The position numbers and the translations under genes are program-made. From DATDAH01 sp963725155 (lineage in GTDB: Bacteria; Actinomycetota; Acidimicrobiia; Acidimicrobiales; DATDAH01): 64,000 nt of DNA. Below, piece by piece: positions 40,540 to 48,574 of this stretch (its first letter is position 1; every line of letters starts with the position of its first letter). Location: assembly GCA_963725155.1 (NCBI GenBank), contig CAVRXU010000005.1:62001-126000 (forward strand), in the 5' to 3' direction. The notes beneath the pieces were generated by a model that saw only the letters and a program-made list of their open reading frames with translations, ran no database searches and was not told the DNA's origin.

Positions 40540-40545
40540 AAGCTA
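40540..40545 (-). promoter_or_regulatory. -10 box of the thiolase-like gene
   Basis: TAGCTT on the minus strand, 7 nt before the GTG at 40532; divergent from the box at 40565. Confidence 0.5.
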
Positions 40546-40564
40546 GATGGCAGCGTGGTGTCCG

Positions 40565-40570
40565 TAGAAT
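40565..40570 (+). promoter_or_regulatory. -10 box of the LMW phosphatase gene
   Basis: TAGAAT, 6 nt before the ATC at 40577. Its TAG is an in-frame stop, so translation must begin downstream of it. Confidence 0.55.
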
Positions 40571-40576
40571 CCGAGC

Positions 40577-41164
40577 ATCGACGTCCTGATCCTCTGTACG
40601 GGCAACATCTGCCGCTCGCCGATGGCCGAGGCGCTGCTCACCGACGAGCTGGCTCGTCGGGGTGTGGTCGCCACCGTCCACTCGGCTGGGCTGCTCGACG
40701 ACGGCCGACCCGCCAGTCCCCACTCGGCCAGCCTCATGGCCGACCGCGACCTCGACCTCTCCGCCCACGCCAGCCGGGTCATGACCGCGGCGATGCTCCA
40801 GCGGGCCGACCTGATCATCGGGATGGAGCGGCGCCATGTCCGGGAGGCGGCGATCCTGGTCCCCGACGCGTGGTCCCGCGCTTTCACCCTGCGCGAACTG
40901 GCCCGACGGGCCCTCGACGCCGGCCCCCGCCCACCCGAGGTCGACCTGGCCGACTGGCTGATTGTGCTGGTGGAGGAGCGCACGACGTCGGAGCACCTCG
41001 GCGAGTCGTCGGCCGACGACGTCGCCGATCCCTACGGGCGCAGCCTCCGCGCCTATCGCACGTGCGCCGACGAGCTCGACGGGCTCATCGGCGTGGTGGT
41101 CGACCAGCTCTGGCCGATCGCTGATCCCCAAACCGACGATGCCCTCAGGAGCACCACCGCATGA
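40577..41164 (+). CDS. Low-molecular-weight phosphotyrosine phosphatase (non-ATG start, probably ATC)
   Basis: Removes phosphate from tyrosine or arginine. The P-loop is in IDVLILCTGNICRSPMAEALL, a C-x5-R-S signature with nucleophile Cys at residue 7. The general-acid Asp region reads DVADPYGRS near residue 150. An in-frame TAG at 40565 and the need to include the P-loop leave no ATG, GTG or TTG: the first canonical start (40622) would cut off the catalytic cysteine. ATC at 40577, 6 nt after a -10 box, is the best candidate. A sequencing error (ATG read as ATC) or a frameshift joining GTG at 40559 are alternatives. It overlaps glyA by 4 nt. Confidence 0.88.
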   Translation: MDVLILCTGNICRSPMAEALLTDELARRGVVATVHSAGLLDDGRPASPHSASLMADRDLDLSAHASRVMTAAMLQRADLIIGMERRHVREAAILVPDAWSRAFTLRELARRALDAGPRPPEVDLADWLIVLVEERTTSEHLGESSADDVADPYGRSLRAYRTCADELDGLIGVVVDQLWPIADPQTDDALRSTTA

Positions 41165-42402
41165 CCTGGACCACCAGCCGCGACACCGAGTTGTTCGACC
41201 TCCTCGACCGGGAGCGCGAGCGGCAGAACACGACGCTGCAGCTCATCGCCTCCGAGAACTTCACCTCACCCGACGTGATGGAGGCCACCGGCTCGGTCCT
41301 GACCAACAAGTACAGCGAGGGCTACCCGGCCAAGCGCTACTACGGCGGCAACCAGGTGATCGACGAGGTGGAGGACCTGGCCCGCGACCGGGCCTGTCGC
41401 CTCTTCGGCGCCGACCACGCCAATGTCCAGCCCCACTCCGGCGCCAACGCCAACGTCGCCGTCTACCTGGCGCTGCTGGAGCCCGGGGACAAGGTCCTGG
41501 GGATGAGCCTGGACCACGGCGGCCACCTGACCCACGGCTCACCCGTCAACATCAGCGGCCGGCTCTACGACTTCGTCGCGTACGGCGTGACCCCCAGCGA
41601 CGAGCGGCTCGACTACGACCAGATCCGGGACCTGGCCAAGTCCGAGATGCCCAAGATGATCATCGCCGGGGCGACGGCCTATTCCCGCCGCATCGACCCT
41701 GAGCCGCTGCGGTCGATCGCCGACGACGTCGGGGCCCTGCTCGTCTTCGACGCCGCTCACATCGCCGGGCTCATCGCGGGCGGCGTGCACCCCGACCCGG
41801 TGCCCTACGCCGACATCGTCACCTTGACCACCCACAAGACGCTGCGGGGGCCGCGGGGTGGCTGCATCCTGGCCCGCGAGGAGCACAGCGCCGCCATCGA
41901 CAAGGCCATCTTCCCCGGACTCCAGGGTGGCCCGCTGGAGCACGTGATCGCGGCCAAGGCCGTGGCGTTCCGCGAGGCGGCCATGCCCGAGTTCAAGGAC
42001 TACGCCGCCGCCATCGTGGCCAACGCCTCGGCCCTCGCCGCGGCCCTCACCCAGGAGGGCTTCCGCCTCGTCTCCGGGGGGACCGAGAACCACCTCATGC
42101 TCGTCGACCTGCGCAGCTTCGATGCCGAGCTGACGGGCAAGGACGCCCAGATCGTCCTCGACCGGGCGGGGGTCACGCTCAACAAGAACACCATCCCCGA
42201 CGACCCCCGGTCGCCGTTCGTCACCAGCGGCCTGCGCATCGGCACCCCAGCGGTGACGACGCAAGGCATGGGCCCCGAGGAGATGACCGCCATCGCCGGC
42301 TTCATCGCCGAGGCCCTCCGCGAGCGTGATGACGACGCCGCCCTGGCATCGGTGCGGGCCGACGTCGCCGCCCTCTGCGCGCGGTTCACGCCCTACGGCT
42401 GA
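41161..42402 (+). CDS. glyA: Serine hydroxymethyltransferase
   Basis: PLP enzyme interconverting serine and glycine while making 5,10-methylene-THF. The 413-aa protein shows LQLIASENFTSPDVMEATG, TNKYSEGYPAKRYYGG, NVQPHSGANANVAVYLALL and LVFDAAHIAGLIAGG. VTLTTHKTLRGPRGG carries the PLP lysine near residue 225, and the tail has TSGLRIGTPAVTTQGMG. The ATG overlaps the phosphatase stop (ATGA). Same order as in Streptomyces (PTP, glyA, wecA, atp). Confidence 0.97.
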   Translation: MTWTTSRDTELFDLLDRERERQNTTLQLIASENFTSPDVMEATGSVLTNKYSEGYPAKRYYGGNQVIDEVEDLARDRACRLFGADHANVQPHSGANANVAVYLALLEPGDKVLGMSLDHGGHLTHGSPVNISGRLYDFVAYGVTPSDERLDYDQIRDLAKSEMPKMIIAGATAYSRRIDPEPLRSIADDVGALLVFDAAHIAGLIAGGVHPDPVPYADIVTLTTHKTLRGPRGGCILAREEHSAAIDKAIFPGLQGGPLEHVIAAKAVAFREAAMPEFKDYAAAIVANASALAAALTQEGFRLVSGGTENHLMLVDLRSFDAELTGKDAQIVLDRAGVTLNKNTIPDDPRSPFVTSGLRIGTPAVTTQGMGPEEMTAIAGFIAEALRERDDDAALASVRADVAALCARFTPYG

Positions 42403-42424
42403 CCCCGACATCGCGCCAAGTAGT

Positions 42425-42457
42425 CACACAGGGTGGCGGAGCCAACCACACTGTGTG
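42425..42457 (+). terminator. Terminator after glyA
   Basis: CACACAGGGTGG (42425-42436) and CCACACTGTGTG (42446-42457) pair with one mismatch around a 9-nt loop, followed by the T-rich TATTCTTCC. Confidence 0.7.
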
Positions 42458-42502
42458 TATTCTTCCGGCCAGAGCGCGACAACCACCTGATTTCTCCCAG
42501 GG

Positions 42503-42548
42503 CGCGGGGCGGACTGCCGGCGGGGCAACCCGTCGGCAGTTCCGCGCT
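42503..42548 (+). ncRNA. Structured leader element upstream of wecA
   Basis: An inner 12-bp stem ACTGCCGGCGGG/CCCGTCGGCAGT (one G-U) is capped by a GCAA tetraloop. An outer GCGCGG/CCGCGC pairing extends it. It lies 87 nt before the wecA GTG. A leader or attenuator structure is inferred; no known family is recognised. Confidence 0.35.
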
Positions 42549-42634
42549 CGGGCTGGAGTGAGGCTGCGGAACGGCGTGGAGCAGCGTTGCCCAGCTGGTT
42601 CGATCGGGGGCACTGAACGCGCGAGGGTGGGGGC

Positions 42635-43783
42635 GTGGGAGCCAAGCTCATCGTGCTGGGCGTGGCCTTCACCGTCACCTTCTCCCTGACCCCGGTCGTC
42701 CGGCGCCTGGCCGAGCGCTACGGCGCCGTCGTGGCCCCCGACGAGCGCCGGGTGCACTCGGTTCCCACGGCCACCATCGGCGGCGTCGCCATGTTCGTGG
42801 CCCTGGTGGCCTCGATGGCGGTGGCCTGGCAGATGGACGCGTTCGCCGCCGTGTTCGACGGGTCCAGCGAGCCCCTCGGGGTGCTCCTGGCCGCGACCAT
42901 CATCTTCGCCGTCGGGTTGACCGACGACCTCCGCGAGGTGTCGGCCCCCGCCCGGGTGGCGGGCATGGTGCTGGCGGGCACCGTCCTGGTCCGCTTCGGG
43001 GTGAGCATCCTCTTCCTGCGCATCCCGTTCTACGACCTGGTCCTCCTGTCGCCCGACCTCTCGGCCCTCATCACCGTGCTCTGGGTCGTGGGCATGGCCA
43101 ACGCCGTGAACCTGGTCGACGGCCTCGACGGCCTGGCCACCGGCATCGTGGCCATCGCCGCCGGCTCCTTCTTCCTGTACAGCGAGCAGCTCATCGACGC
43201 CGGGGTGATCAGCGACAACAACATCGGCCCCCTCGTCGCCGTCATCACCCTGGGCATCTGCCTGGGCTTCCTGCCCCACAACTTCAACCCGGCCCGCATC
43301 TTCATGGGTGACGGTGGAGCCCTGCTGTTGGGCCTGCTCATGGCCAGCTCGACCATCGCCGTCGGGGGAAGCCAGAACGAGCCCTTCAGTGGCCAGGTGT
43401 ACTTCTTCTTCGCCCCGCTGTTCATCCCGCTGTTCATCCTCGGTGTGCCCATCATCGACACGCTGTTCGCCATCATCCGGCGGGCCTCGAAGCGGTCGGG
43501 AGTGGCCACCGCCGACAAGGAGCACCTGCACCACCGGCTCATGCGCCTCGGCCACGGCCAGCGTCGGGCCGTGCTCATCCTCTGGGCCTGGACGGCGGCA
43601 TTGTCGGGGCTCGTGCTCTACCCGGCCTACACCGGCCGGGGCGACGCGGTGGCTCCGCTGGCCGTCGTCGTCCTCGGCTTCGGCCTCTACGTCTTCTTCC
43701 ACCCGGGCACCCGGAGCGGCAACGGCAACGGCTCGGTCGAGGAGCTGGACCTCTCGTCGGCGGACGACGCCGAAGTCACCTAA
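42635..43783 (+). CDS. wecA: Undecaprenyl-phosphate GlcNAc-1-phosphate transferase (WecA/TagO/Rfe family)
   Basis: Polytopic enzyme that attaches an N-acetylhexosamine-1-phosphate to decaprenyl/undecaprenyl phosphate, starting cell-wall polymer (arabinogalactan linker or teichoic) synthesis. The 382-aa protein has about ten spans. Loop motifs are VGLTDDLREVS (the DD pair), NAVNLVDGLDGLATG and FMGDGGALLLG, and the WecA-type HxH loop is in DKEHLHHRLMRLGHGQ. In mycobacteria wecA (Rv1302) also directly precedes the atp genes. GTG 42635. Confidence 0.95.
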   Translation: MGAKLIVLGVAFTVTFSLTPVVRRLAERYGAVVAPDERRVHSVPTATIGGVAMFVALVASMAVAWQMDAFAAVFDGSSEPLGVLLAATIIFAVGLTDDLREVSAPARVAGMVLAGTVLVRFGVSILFLRIPFYDLVLLSPDLSALITVLWVVGMANAVNLVDGLDGLATGIVAIAAGSFFLYSEQLIDAGVISDNNIGPLVAVITLGICLGFLPHNFNPARIFMGDGGALLLGLLMASSTIAVGGSQNEPFSGQVYFFFAPLFIPLFILGVPIIDTLFAIIRRASKRSGVATADKEHLHHRLMRLGHGQRRAVLILWAWTAALSGLVLYPAYTGRGDAVAPLAVVVLGFGLYVFFHPGTRSGNGNGSVEELDLSSADDAEVT

Positions 43784-43817
43784 TCTCCCGCCGGTCGACG
43801 CTTACCTCTCAGGGAAT

Positions 43818-43846
43818 TTGCACGCCCCGGGGCTCGTGGATAGATT
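43818..43846 (+). promoter_or_regulatory. Promoter of the atp operon
   Basis: TTGCAC (43818-43823), 17-nt spacer, TAGATT (43841-43846); the first atp gene starts 75 nt later. Confidence 0.6.
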
Positions 43847-43921
43847 GAGAAAGTATTCACAAGCTCCCCGGAGACGGGGAGCGAGCGCCGACAGTGCCGC
43901 CGACGCCGACCAGGACCCCCC

Positions 43922-44185
43922 GTGAACCCCAACCCGTTCCGAGACCTAGGAGCCCAGCAGGGCGATGGGCTCGTCATGGCGTTCGAGCTCGTCCTCACCA
44001 CGACGATCTTCGCCGGCCTCGGGTTCTGGCTGGACCGCACGATCGGCACCCTCCCGCTCTTCACCATCGTGTTCGGCGTCTTCACCCTGGCCTACGAGGT
44101 CTGGAAGATCGTCGGGACCTACGACGCCGAGATGGCCGCCCACTCCGAGGCGCGCCGGCCGCTGCGGCAGGGACCGATCCGATGA
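43922..44185 (+). CDS. AtpZ/AtpI-like small membrane protein
   Basis: An 87-aa protein with two spans (VMAFELVLTTTIFAGLGFWL and LPLFTIVFGVFTLAYEVW). It matches the short AtpZ-type partner of AtpI encoded first in many atp operons, implicated in assembly of the c-ring or Mg/Ca transport. It overlaps the next gene by 4 nt (ATGA). Confidence 0.85.
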   Translation: MNPNPFRDLGAQQGDGLVMAFELVLTTTIFAGLGFWLDRTIGTLPLFTIVFGVFTLAYEVWKIVGTYDAEMAAHSEARRPLRQGPIR

Positions 44186-44643
44186 CCGCCACCGACGTCC
44201 CCCGCTCGGCGATCCCGCCCGCCACCGCCGCCCCCGAGGCTGACGTGGCCAAGGACATGCTCCGGCGCATGGTGTGGGTCGCCCCCGTATTCGTCCTCCT
44301 GGGTTTCGTCGGCTGGGGCACTGACGGCGCCCTCTCCGCCCTCGTCGGCCTCGCCCTGGTCGCGGCCAACTTCGCCGCCGCCGCCGGCCTCATGGGCTGG
44401 GGCGCCCGCACCTCGCCCACCGTCCTGGGCATCGCCGTGCTCGGCGGCTACGTGGTCCGCCTCAGCGTCGTCCTCGGCGTCCTCTGGCTGCTGCAGGACG
44501 TCAGCTGGGTCGAGATGGTGCCCCTGGGCGTCACCCTCGTCGCCACCCACCTCGGCCTCCTCCTCTGGGAGACCAAGTACGTCTCACTCTCGCTCGCCTA
44601 CCCCGGCCTCAAGCCCGGGGCTCACACGGAGGGTTCGAAGTAA
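44182..44643 (+). CDS. ATP synthase protein I (AtpI-like)
   Basis: A 153-aa membrane protein with four hydrophobic segments (VAPVFVLLGFVGW, SALVGLALVAANFAAAAGLM, VLGIAVLGGYVVRLSVVLGVLWLL, VPLGVTLVATHLGLLLW). Position and topology fit AtpI, an assembly helper for the c-ring. Sequence resemblance is weak, as usual for this family. It starts at ATG 44182, overlapping the previous stop, and ends 2 nt before atpB. Confidence 0.85.
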   Translation: MTATDVPRSAIPPATAAPEADVAKDMLRRMVWVAPVFVLLGFVGWGTDGALSALVGLALVAANFAAAAGLMGWGARTSPTVLGIAVLGGYVVRLSVVLGVLWLLQDVSWVEMVPLGVTLVATHLGLLLWETKYVSLSLAYPGLKPGAHTEGSK

Positions 44644-44645
44644 CC

Positions 44646-45410
44646 GTGTTCGCCATCGACTTCCCACCGGTCAGCCACGTCATCGAGTGGCCCGAGTTCT
44701 TCTTCGAGGGCACGCCGTTCGCGGTCAGCAAGGTCGTCGTCCTCATGTGGCTCTCGGCGCTGATCTCGGTGGGCTTCGTGGTCCTGGCCGGGCGGAACTT
44801 CCGCCTCGTGCCCCGCCCCCTGCAGAACGTGGGCGAGTCGCTCTACGGCTTCATCCAGAACGGCATCATCCTGGAGACGATGGGCCCCGACGGCCTGAAG
44901 TACACGTCGTTCCTGGGCTCGCTGTTCGTCTTCGTCCTGAGCTGCAACATCTGGGGGATCATCCCGGGGGCCCAGATGCCGGTCAACGCCCGCATCGCGC
45001 TGCCCTTCTTCCTGGCGATGATGATCTGGGTCATCTTCGTGGTGGTCGGCATCACGAAGCAGGGCCCGCTGAAGTACCTGAAGAACACCGGCTTCCCGCC
45101 GGGTGTGCCGTGGCCGCTCTACTTCCTGGTCACCCCCATCGAGCTGGTCTCGACCTTCCTCGTGCGGCCGCTCTCGATGTTCGTCCGGCTCTTCGCCAAC
45201 ATGCTGGCCGGCCACCTGCTGCTCACCAGCTTCGCCGTCATCTGTGCCGCGCTCTTCAGCTTGAGCCTGTCGCTGGTCATCCTGCCGTTCTCGTTCGGCC
45301 TGCTCGCCGCGCTCACCGGGTTCGAGATCCTGGTGGCCTTCCTGCAGGCCTTCATCTTCACCATTCTCGCTGCCGTGTACATCGGTAGCTCGATGCATCC
45401 AGAGCACTAG
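44646..45410 (+). CDS. atpB: ATP synthase F0 subunit a
   Basis: Stator subunit holding the proton half-channels. The 254-aa protein has five or six spans. The essential arginine is in FVRLFANMLAGHLLL near residue 182, and the C-terminal span ends FLQAFIFTILAAVYIGSS. GTG start at 44646. Confidence 0.97.
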   Translation: MFAIDFPPVSHVIEWPEFFFEGTPFAVSKVVVLMWLSALISVGFVVLAGRNFRLVPRPLQNVGESLYGFIQNGIILETMGPDGLKYTSFLGSLFVFVLSCNIWGIIPGAQMPVNARIALPFFLAMMIWVIFVVVGITKQGPLKYLKNTGFPPGVPWPLYFLVTPIELVSTFLVRPLSMFVRLFANMLAGHLLLTSFAVICAALFSLSLSLVILPFSFGLLAALTGFEILVAFLQAFIFTILAAVYIGSSMHPEH

Positions 45411-45418
45411 GAGGAACC

Positions 45419-45682
45419 GTGCTGGACATCCTGACCATCGCCGCCCAAGCGGAAGGCGAACTCGAGGCCGGCCTGACCGCCGTCGGACGAGGCATCGTCT
45501 ACGGCGGCGCAGCCATCGGCCCCGGCATCGGCATCGGCATCGTGGTGGGCAACGCCATCACCGCCATGGCCCGCCAGCCGGAAGCCGCAGGCACGGTGCG
45601 CACCACCATGTTCCTGGGCATCGCCTTCACCGAGGCCCTCGCGCTGTTCGGCTTCGTCCTCGCCTTCATCATCACCGGCTGA
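45419..45682 (+). CDS. atpE: ATP synthase F0 subunit c
   Basis: Rotor ring subunit, 87 aa, two helices joined by the polar loop ARQPE. The proton-carrying Glu is in GIAFTEALALFG. The GxGxG packing run GPGIGIGIVVG is in helix 1. The residues that mark Na+ rings (Gln in helix 1, Ser/Thr after the Glu) are absent, so H+ coupling is expected. AGGAGG lies 5 nt before the GTG. Confidence 0.97.
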   Translation: MLDILTIAAQAEGELEAGLTAVGRGIVYGGAAIGPGIGIGIVVGNAITAMARQPEAAGTVRTTMFLGIAFTEALALFGFVLAFIITG

Positions 45683-45689
45683 GGTCGTC

Positions 45690-46346
45690 ATGCGAACCCG
45701 ACTGCTGCTGAGCGGGGTGGTCCTCACCCTGGTCGCCCTCTTCGGGTGGACCGGGACGGCCCACGCCACCAGCGAAGAAGAGCTCCGCGAGGAGTGCATC
45801 CAGATCCTGGAGGAGGGTGGGTCGGTCGACGACTGCCAAGAGGCGCCGAGCCCCATCCTGCCCGAGGCCAACGAGCTGATCTGGGGCGCCCTGTCGTTCC
45901 TGGTCGTCTTCTGGGCGCTGGCCAAGTTCGGCTTCCCGCCCCTCAAGAAGGGCCTCGAGGACCGTGCTGCCAAGATCCAGGGTGACCTGGACGCGGCCGA
46001 GTCGGCCAAGGCCGAGGTGACCAGCAAGGCGGCGGAGTACGACGCCAAGCTGGCCGAGGCCCGGAGCGAAGCGGCCCGGATCATCGAAGAGGCCCGCCAG
46101 GACGCCGACGCCTACCGCGCCGAGAAGCGGGACGACGCCGACGCCGAGATCGCCCGGCTCAAGGAACAGGCGCAGTCCGACGTCGAGTCGTCGAAGGCCC
46201 AGGCCATCACCGACATCCGGGGCGAGGTGGCCACGCTGGCCATCGCCGCGGCCGAGCAGGTCGTGGGCCAGAGCCTCGACCGCGAGGCCAACGTCGCCCT
46301 GGTGGAGCAGTTCATCGACTCGGTCGGGGCCAAGGGCTCGAACTGA
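45690..46346 (+). CDS. atpF: ATP synthase F0 subunit b with signal peptide-like N-terminus
   Basis: Peripheral-stalk subunit. At 218 aa it is about 50 longer than usual. Residues 1-27 look like a signal peptide (RTRLLLSGVVLTLVALFGW, ending A-H-A). An acidic outer segment with two cysteines follows (EECIQIL, DDCQEA), then the true membrane anchor (LIWGALSFLVVFWALAKFGF, near 68-87) and a long coiled coil (100-190). The extra N-terminus would face outside. b and delta are separate genes here, unlike the mycobacterial b-delta fusion. Confidence 0.95.
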   Translation: MRTRLLLSGVVLTLVALFGWTGTAHATSEEELREECIQILEEGGSVDDCQEAPSPILPEANELIWGALSFLVVFWALAKFGFPPLKKGLEDRAAKIQGDLDAAESAKAEVTSKAAEYDAKLAEARSEAARIIEEARQDADAYRAEKRDDADAEIARLKEQAQSDVESSKAQAITDIRGEVATLAIAAAEQVVGQSLDREANVALVEQFIDSVGAKGSN

Positions 46347-46888
46347 TGACCGAGGCGAACCGTTCCCGGGCCTTTGCCACCGCGATGTATGCGGTGGCCA
46401 ACGCCGAGGGCCAGCTGACGGCGGTGGGCGACGAGCTCTTCGCCGTGGCCCGGGCCATCGAGGGCAACGACGCGCTGCGTGACGCCCTCGGTGACCCTCA
46501 CCTGCCGGCGGAGCGGCGCCAGCAGATCATCGAGGACCTTCTGGGCTCCCGGACCTCCGACGTGACCCTCGCCCTGGCCTCCATGGTCGTGGCCGCCGGT
46601 CGCGGGCGGGAGCTGCCGGACATCGTCGATGCGCTGCTGGAGCTGTCTGCCACCCAGGAGGGCCGCCAGGTGGCCGAGGTCCGCTCGGCCATCGACCTGA
46701 CCCAGGAGCAGCAGGACCGGCTCGCCGCCGCCCTCAAGGACGCCACCGGCCGCGAGGTCGACGTCCACGTGGTCGTCGACCCGACCGTGGTCGGCGGCAT
46801 GGTGGTCCGCGTCGGCGACCAGGTCATCGACGGTTCGGTCCGCCACCGCCTGTCCCAGCTCCGCGAATCCCTGTCCGCCCGCTCCTGA
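46346..46888 (+). CDS. atpH: ATP synthase F1 subunit delta
   Basis: Couples the stalk to the top of F1. The 180-aa protein has the N-terminal six-helix domain (SRAFATAMYAVANAEGQL) and C-terminal GREVDVHVVVDPTVVGGMVVRVG with IDGSVRHRLSQL. The ATG overlaps the atpF stop (TGATG). Confidence 0.96.
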   Translation: MTEANRSRAFATAMYAVANAEGQLTAVGDELFAVARAIEGNDALRDALGDPHLPAERRQQIIEDLLGSRTSDVTLALASMVVAAGRGRELPDIVDALLELSATQEGRQVAEVRSAIDLTQEQQDRLAAALKDATGREVDVHVVVDPTVVGGMVVRVGDQVIDGSVRHRLSQLRESLSARS

Positions 46889-46922
46889 ACTCCACAGAGG
46901 AACCAGAGGAAAGACGCCAACC

Positions 46923-48572
46923 ATGGCTGATCTGAACATCGACACCACGGACATCACCGCCGTCCTGCGCAAGAACCTCGAGGGCTTCACCCCCGATCTC
47001 GAGGTCACCCAGGTCGGACGCGTCCTCGAGGTCGGCGACGGCATCGCCCGGGTCTCGGGCCTGCCCGACTGCGCCGTGAACGAGCTCCTGGAGTTCGACG
47101 GCGGCACGGTCGGCCTCGCCCTGAACCTCGACGAGGAGTCCATCGGCGCCGTCATCCTGGGTGAGGGCGAGGAGATCGCCGCCATCGAAGAGGGCTCGTC
47201 GGTGCGGGCGACCGGTCGCATCCAGACCGTCCCCGTCGGCGACGCGCTGATCGGCCGGGTGGTCAACGCCCTGGGCGAACCCATCGACGGCGCCGGGCCG
47301 GTCAACGCCGAGCTCACCCGCCGCATGGAGATCCAGGCCCCGGGCATCACCCGGCGCAAGCCGGTGCACGAGCCGATGCAGACCGGGATCAAGGCCATCG
47401 ACGCCATGACGCCGATCGGTCGGGGCCAGCGGGAGCTGATCATCGGCGACCGCAAGACGGGCAAGACGACCATCTGCATCGACACGATCCTGAACCAGGC
47501 CGGTCAGGGCGTGAAGTGCATCTACGTGGCCATCGGCCAGAAGAGCTCGACGGTCGCCCAGACGGTCAACACCCTGCGGGAGCACGGGGCCATGGAGTAC
47601 ACGGTCGTGGTCTGCGCCCCCGCCGCCGACCCCGCCCCGTTCAAGTACATCGCCCCCTACGCCGGCTGTGCCATGGGTCAGCACTGGATGGAGAACGGCG
47701 AGCACGCCCTGGTCGTCTACGACGACCTCTCCAAGCAGGCCGAGGCCTACCGCCAGATGTCGCTGCTGCTGCGCCGCCCGCCGGGCCGTGAGGCCTACCC
47801 CGGCGACGTCTTCTACCTGCACAGCCGCCTGCTCGAGCGGGCGGCCAAGCTGTCCGACGCCGAGGGCGCCGGTTCCCTCACGGCCCTGCCGGTCATCGAG
47901 ACGAAGGCGGGCGACGTGTCGGCCTACATCCCGACCAACGTGATCTCGATCACCGACGGCCAGGTGTACCTCCAGGACGACCTCTTCAAGTCCGGCGTGC
48001 GCCCCGCCGTCGACGTCGGCATCTCGGTGTCCCGCGTGGGGGGCGACGCCCAGATCAAGGCCATGAAGTCGGTGGCGGGCACGCTCAAGCTCGACCTGGC
48101 CCAGTTCCGTGAGCTGGAGGCCTTCGCCACGTTCGGCTCCGAGCTGGACAAGGTCTCGGCCGCCCAGCTCGACCGGGGCTACCGCCTGACCGAGCTGCTG
48201 AAGCAGAACCTGAACTCGCCGATGCCGGTCGAGGAGCAGGTCGTGTCGATCTTCGCCGGTACCAACGGCTACCTCGACGACATCGAGGTCGAGGACGTGA
48301 AGCGCTTCGAGTCCGAGCTGCTCGACTTCGTCAAGACCCGGCACGGCATCATCCTCGAGACCGTCCGGGACAAGGGCACCCTGCCGGACGGCGATGTCCT
48401 CGACGACGCCGTCAAGGCCTTCGCCGCGCAGTTCGAGCCCAGCGTCGAGGTCGTCCCCGAGCCCGACGCCGAGGAGCAGACCGAAGCCGAGACCACCCTT
48501 GCGGGCGGACGGGCCGAGGCCACGCTGCCCGAGGTCGAGATCGACCGTGACGACGAGGACGACCAGGACTAG
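46923..48572 (+). CDS. atpA: ATP synthase F1 subunit alpha, with C-terminal extension
   Basis: Non-catalytic nucleotide-binding subunit. Walker A is GDRKTGKTTICID near residue 177, and RPAVDVGISVSRVGG carries the arginine finger region. At 549 aa it has an acidic tail of about 40 residues after the normal end (VEVVPEPDAEEQTEAE onward). Mycobacterial alpha has a similar-length extension that restrains ATP hydrolysis; shared function here is an inference. Confidence 0.97.
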   Translation: MADLNIDTTDITAVLRKNLEGFTPDLEVTQVGRVLEVGDGIARVSGLPDCAVNELLEFDGGTVGLALNLDEESIGAVILGEGEEIAAIEEGSSVRATGRIQTVPVGDALIGRVVNALGEPIDGAGPVNAELTRRMEIQAPGITRRKPVHEPMQTGIKAIDAMTPIGRGQRELIIGDRKTGKTTICIDTILNQAGQGVKCIYVAIGQKSSTVAQTVNTLREHGAMEYTVVVCAPAADPAPFKYIAPYAGCAMGQHWMENGEHALVVYDDLSKQAEAYRQMSLLLRRPPGREAYPGDVFYLHSRLLERAAKLSDAEGAGSLTALPVIETKAGDVSAYIPTNVISITDGQVYLQDDLFKSGVRPAVDVGISVSRVGGDAQIKAMKSVAGTLKLDLAQFRELEAFATFGSELDKVSAAQLDRGYRLTELLKQNLNSPMPVEEQVVSIFAGTNGYLDDIEVEDVKRFESELLDFVKTRHGIILETVRDKGTLPDGDVLDDAVKAFAAQFEPSVEVVPEPDAEEQTEAETTLAGGRAEATLPEVEIDRDDEDDQD

Positions 48573-48574
48573 TC

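Noticed and set aside
42485..42634. A known riboswitch upstream of wecA
   Set aside because: The stem-loop does not match any riboswitch core I recognise; kept only as an unnamed structured element.
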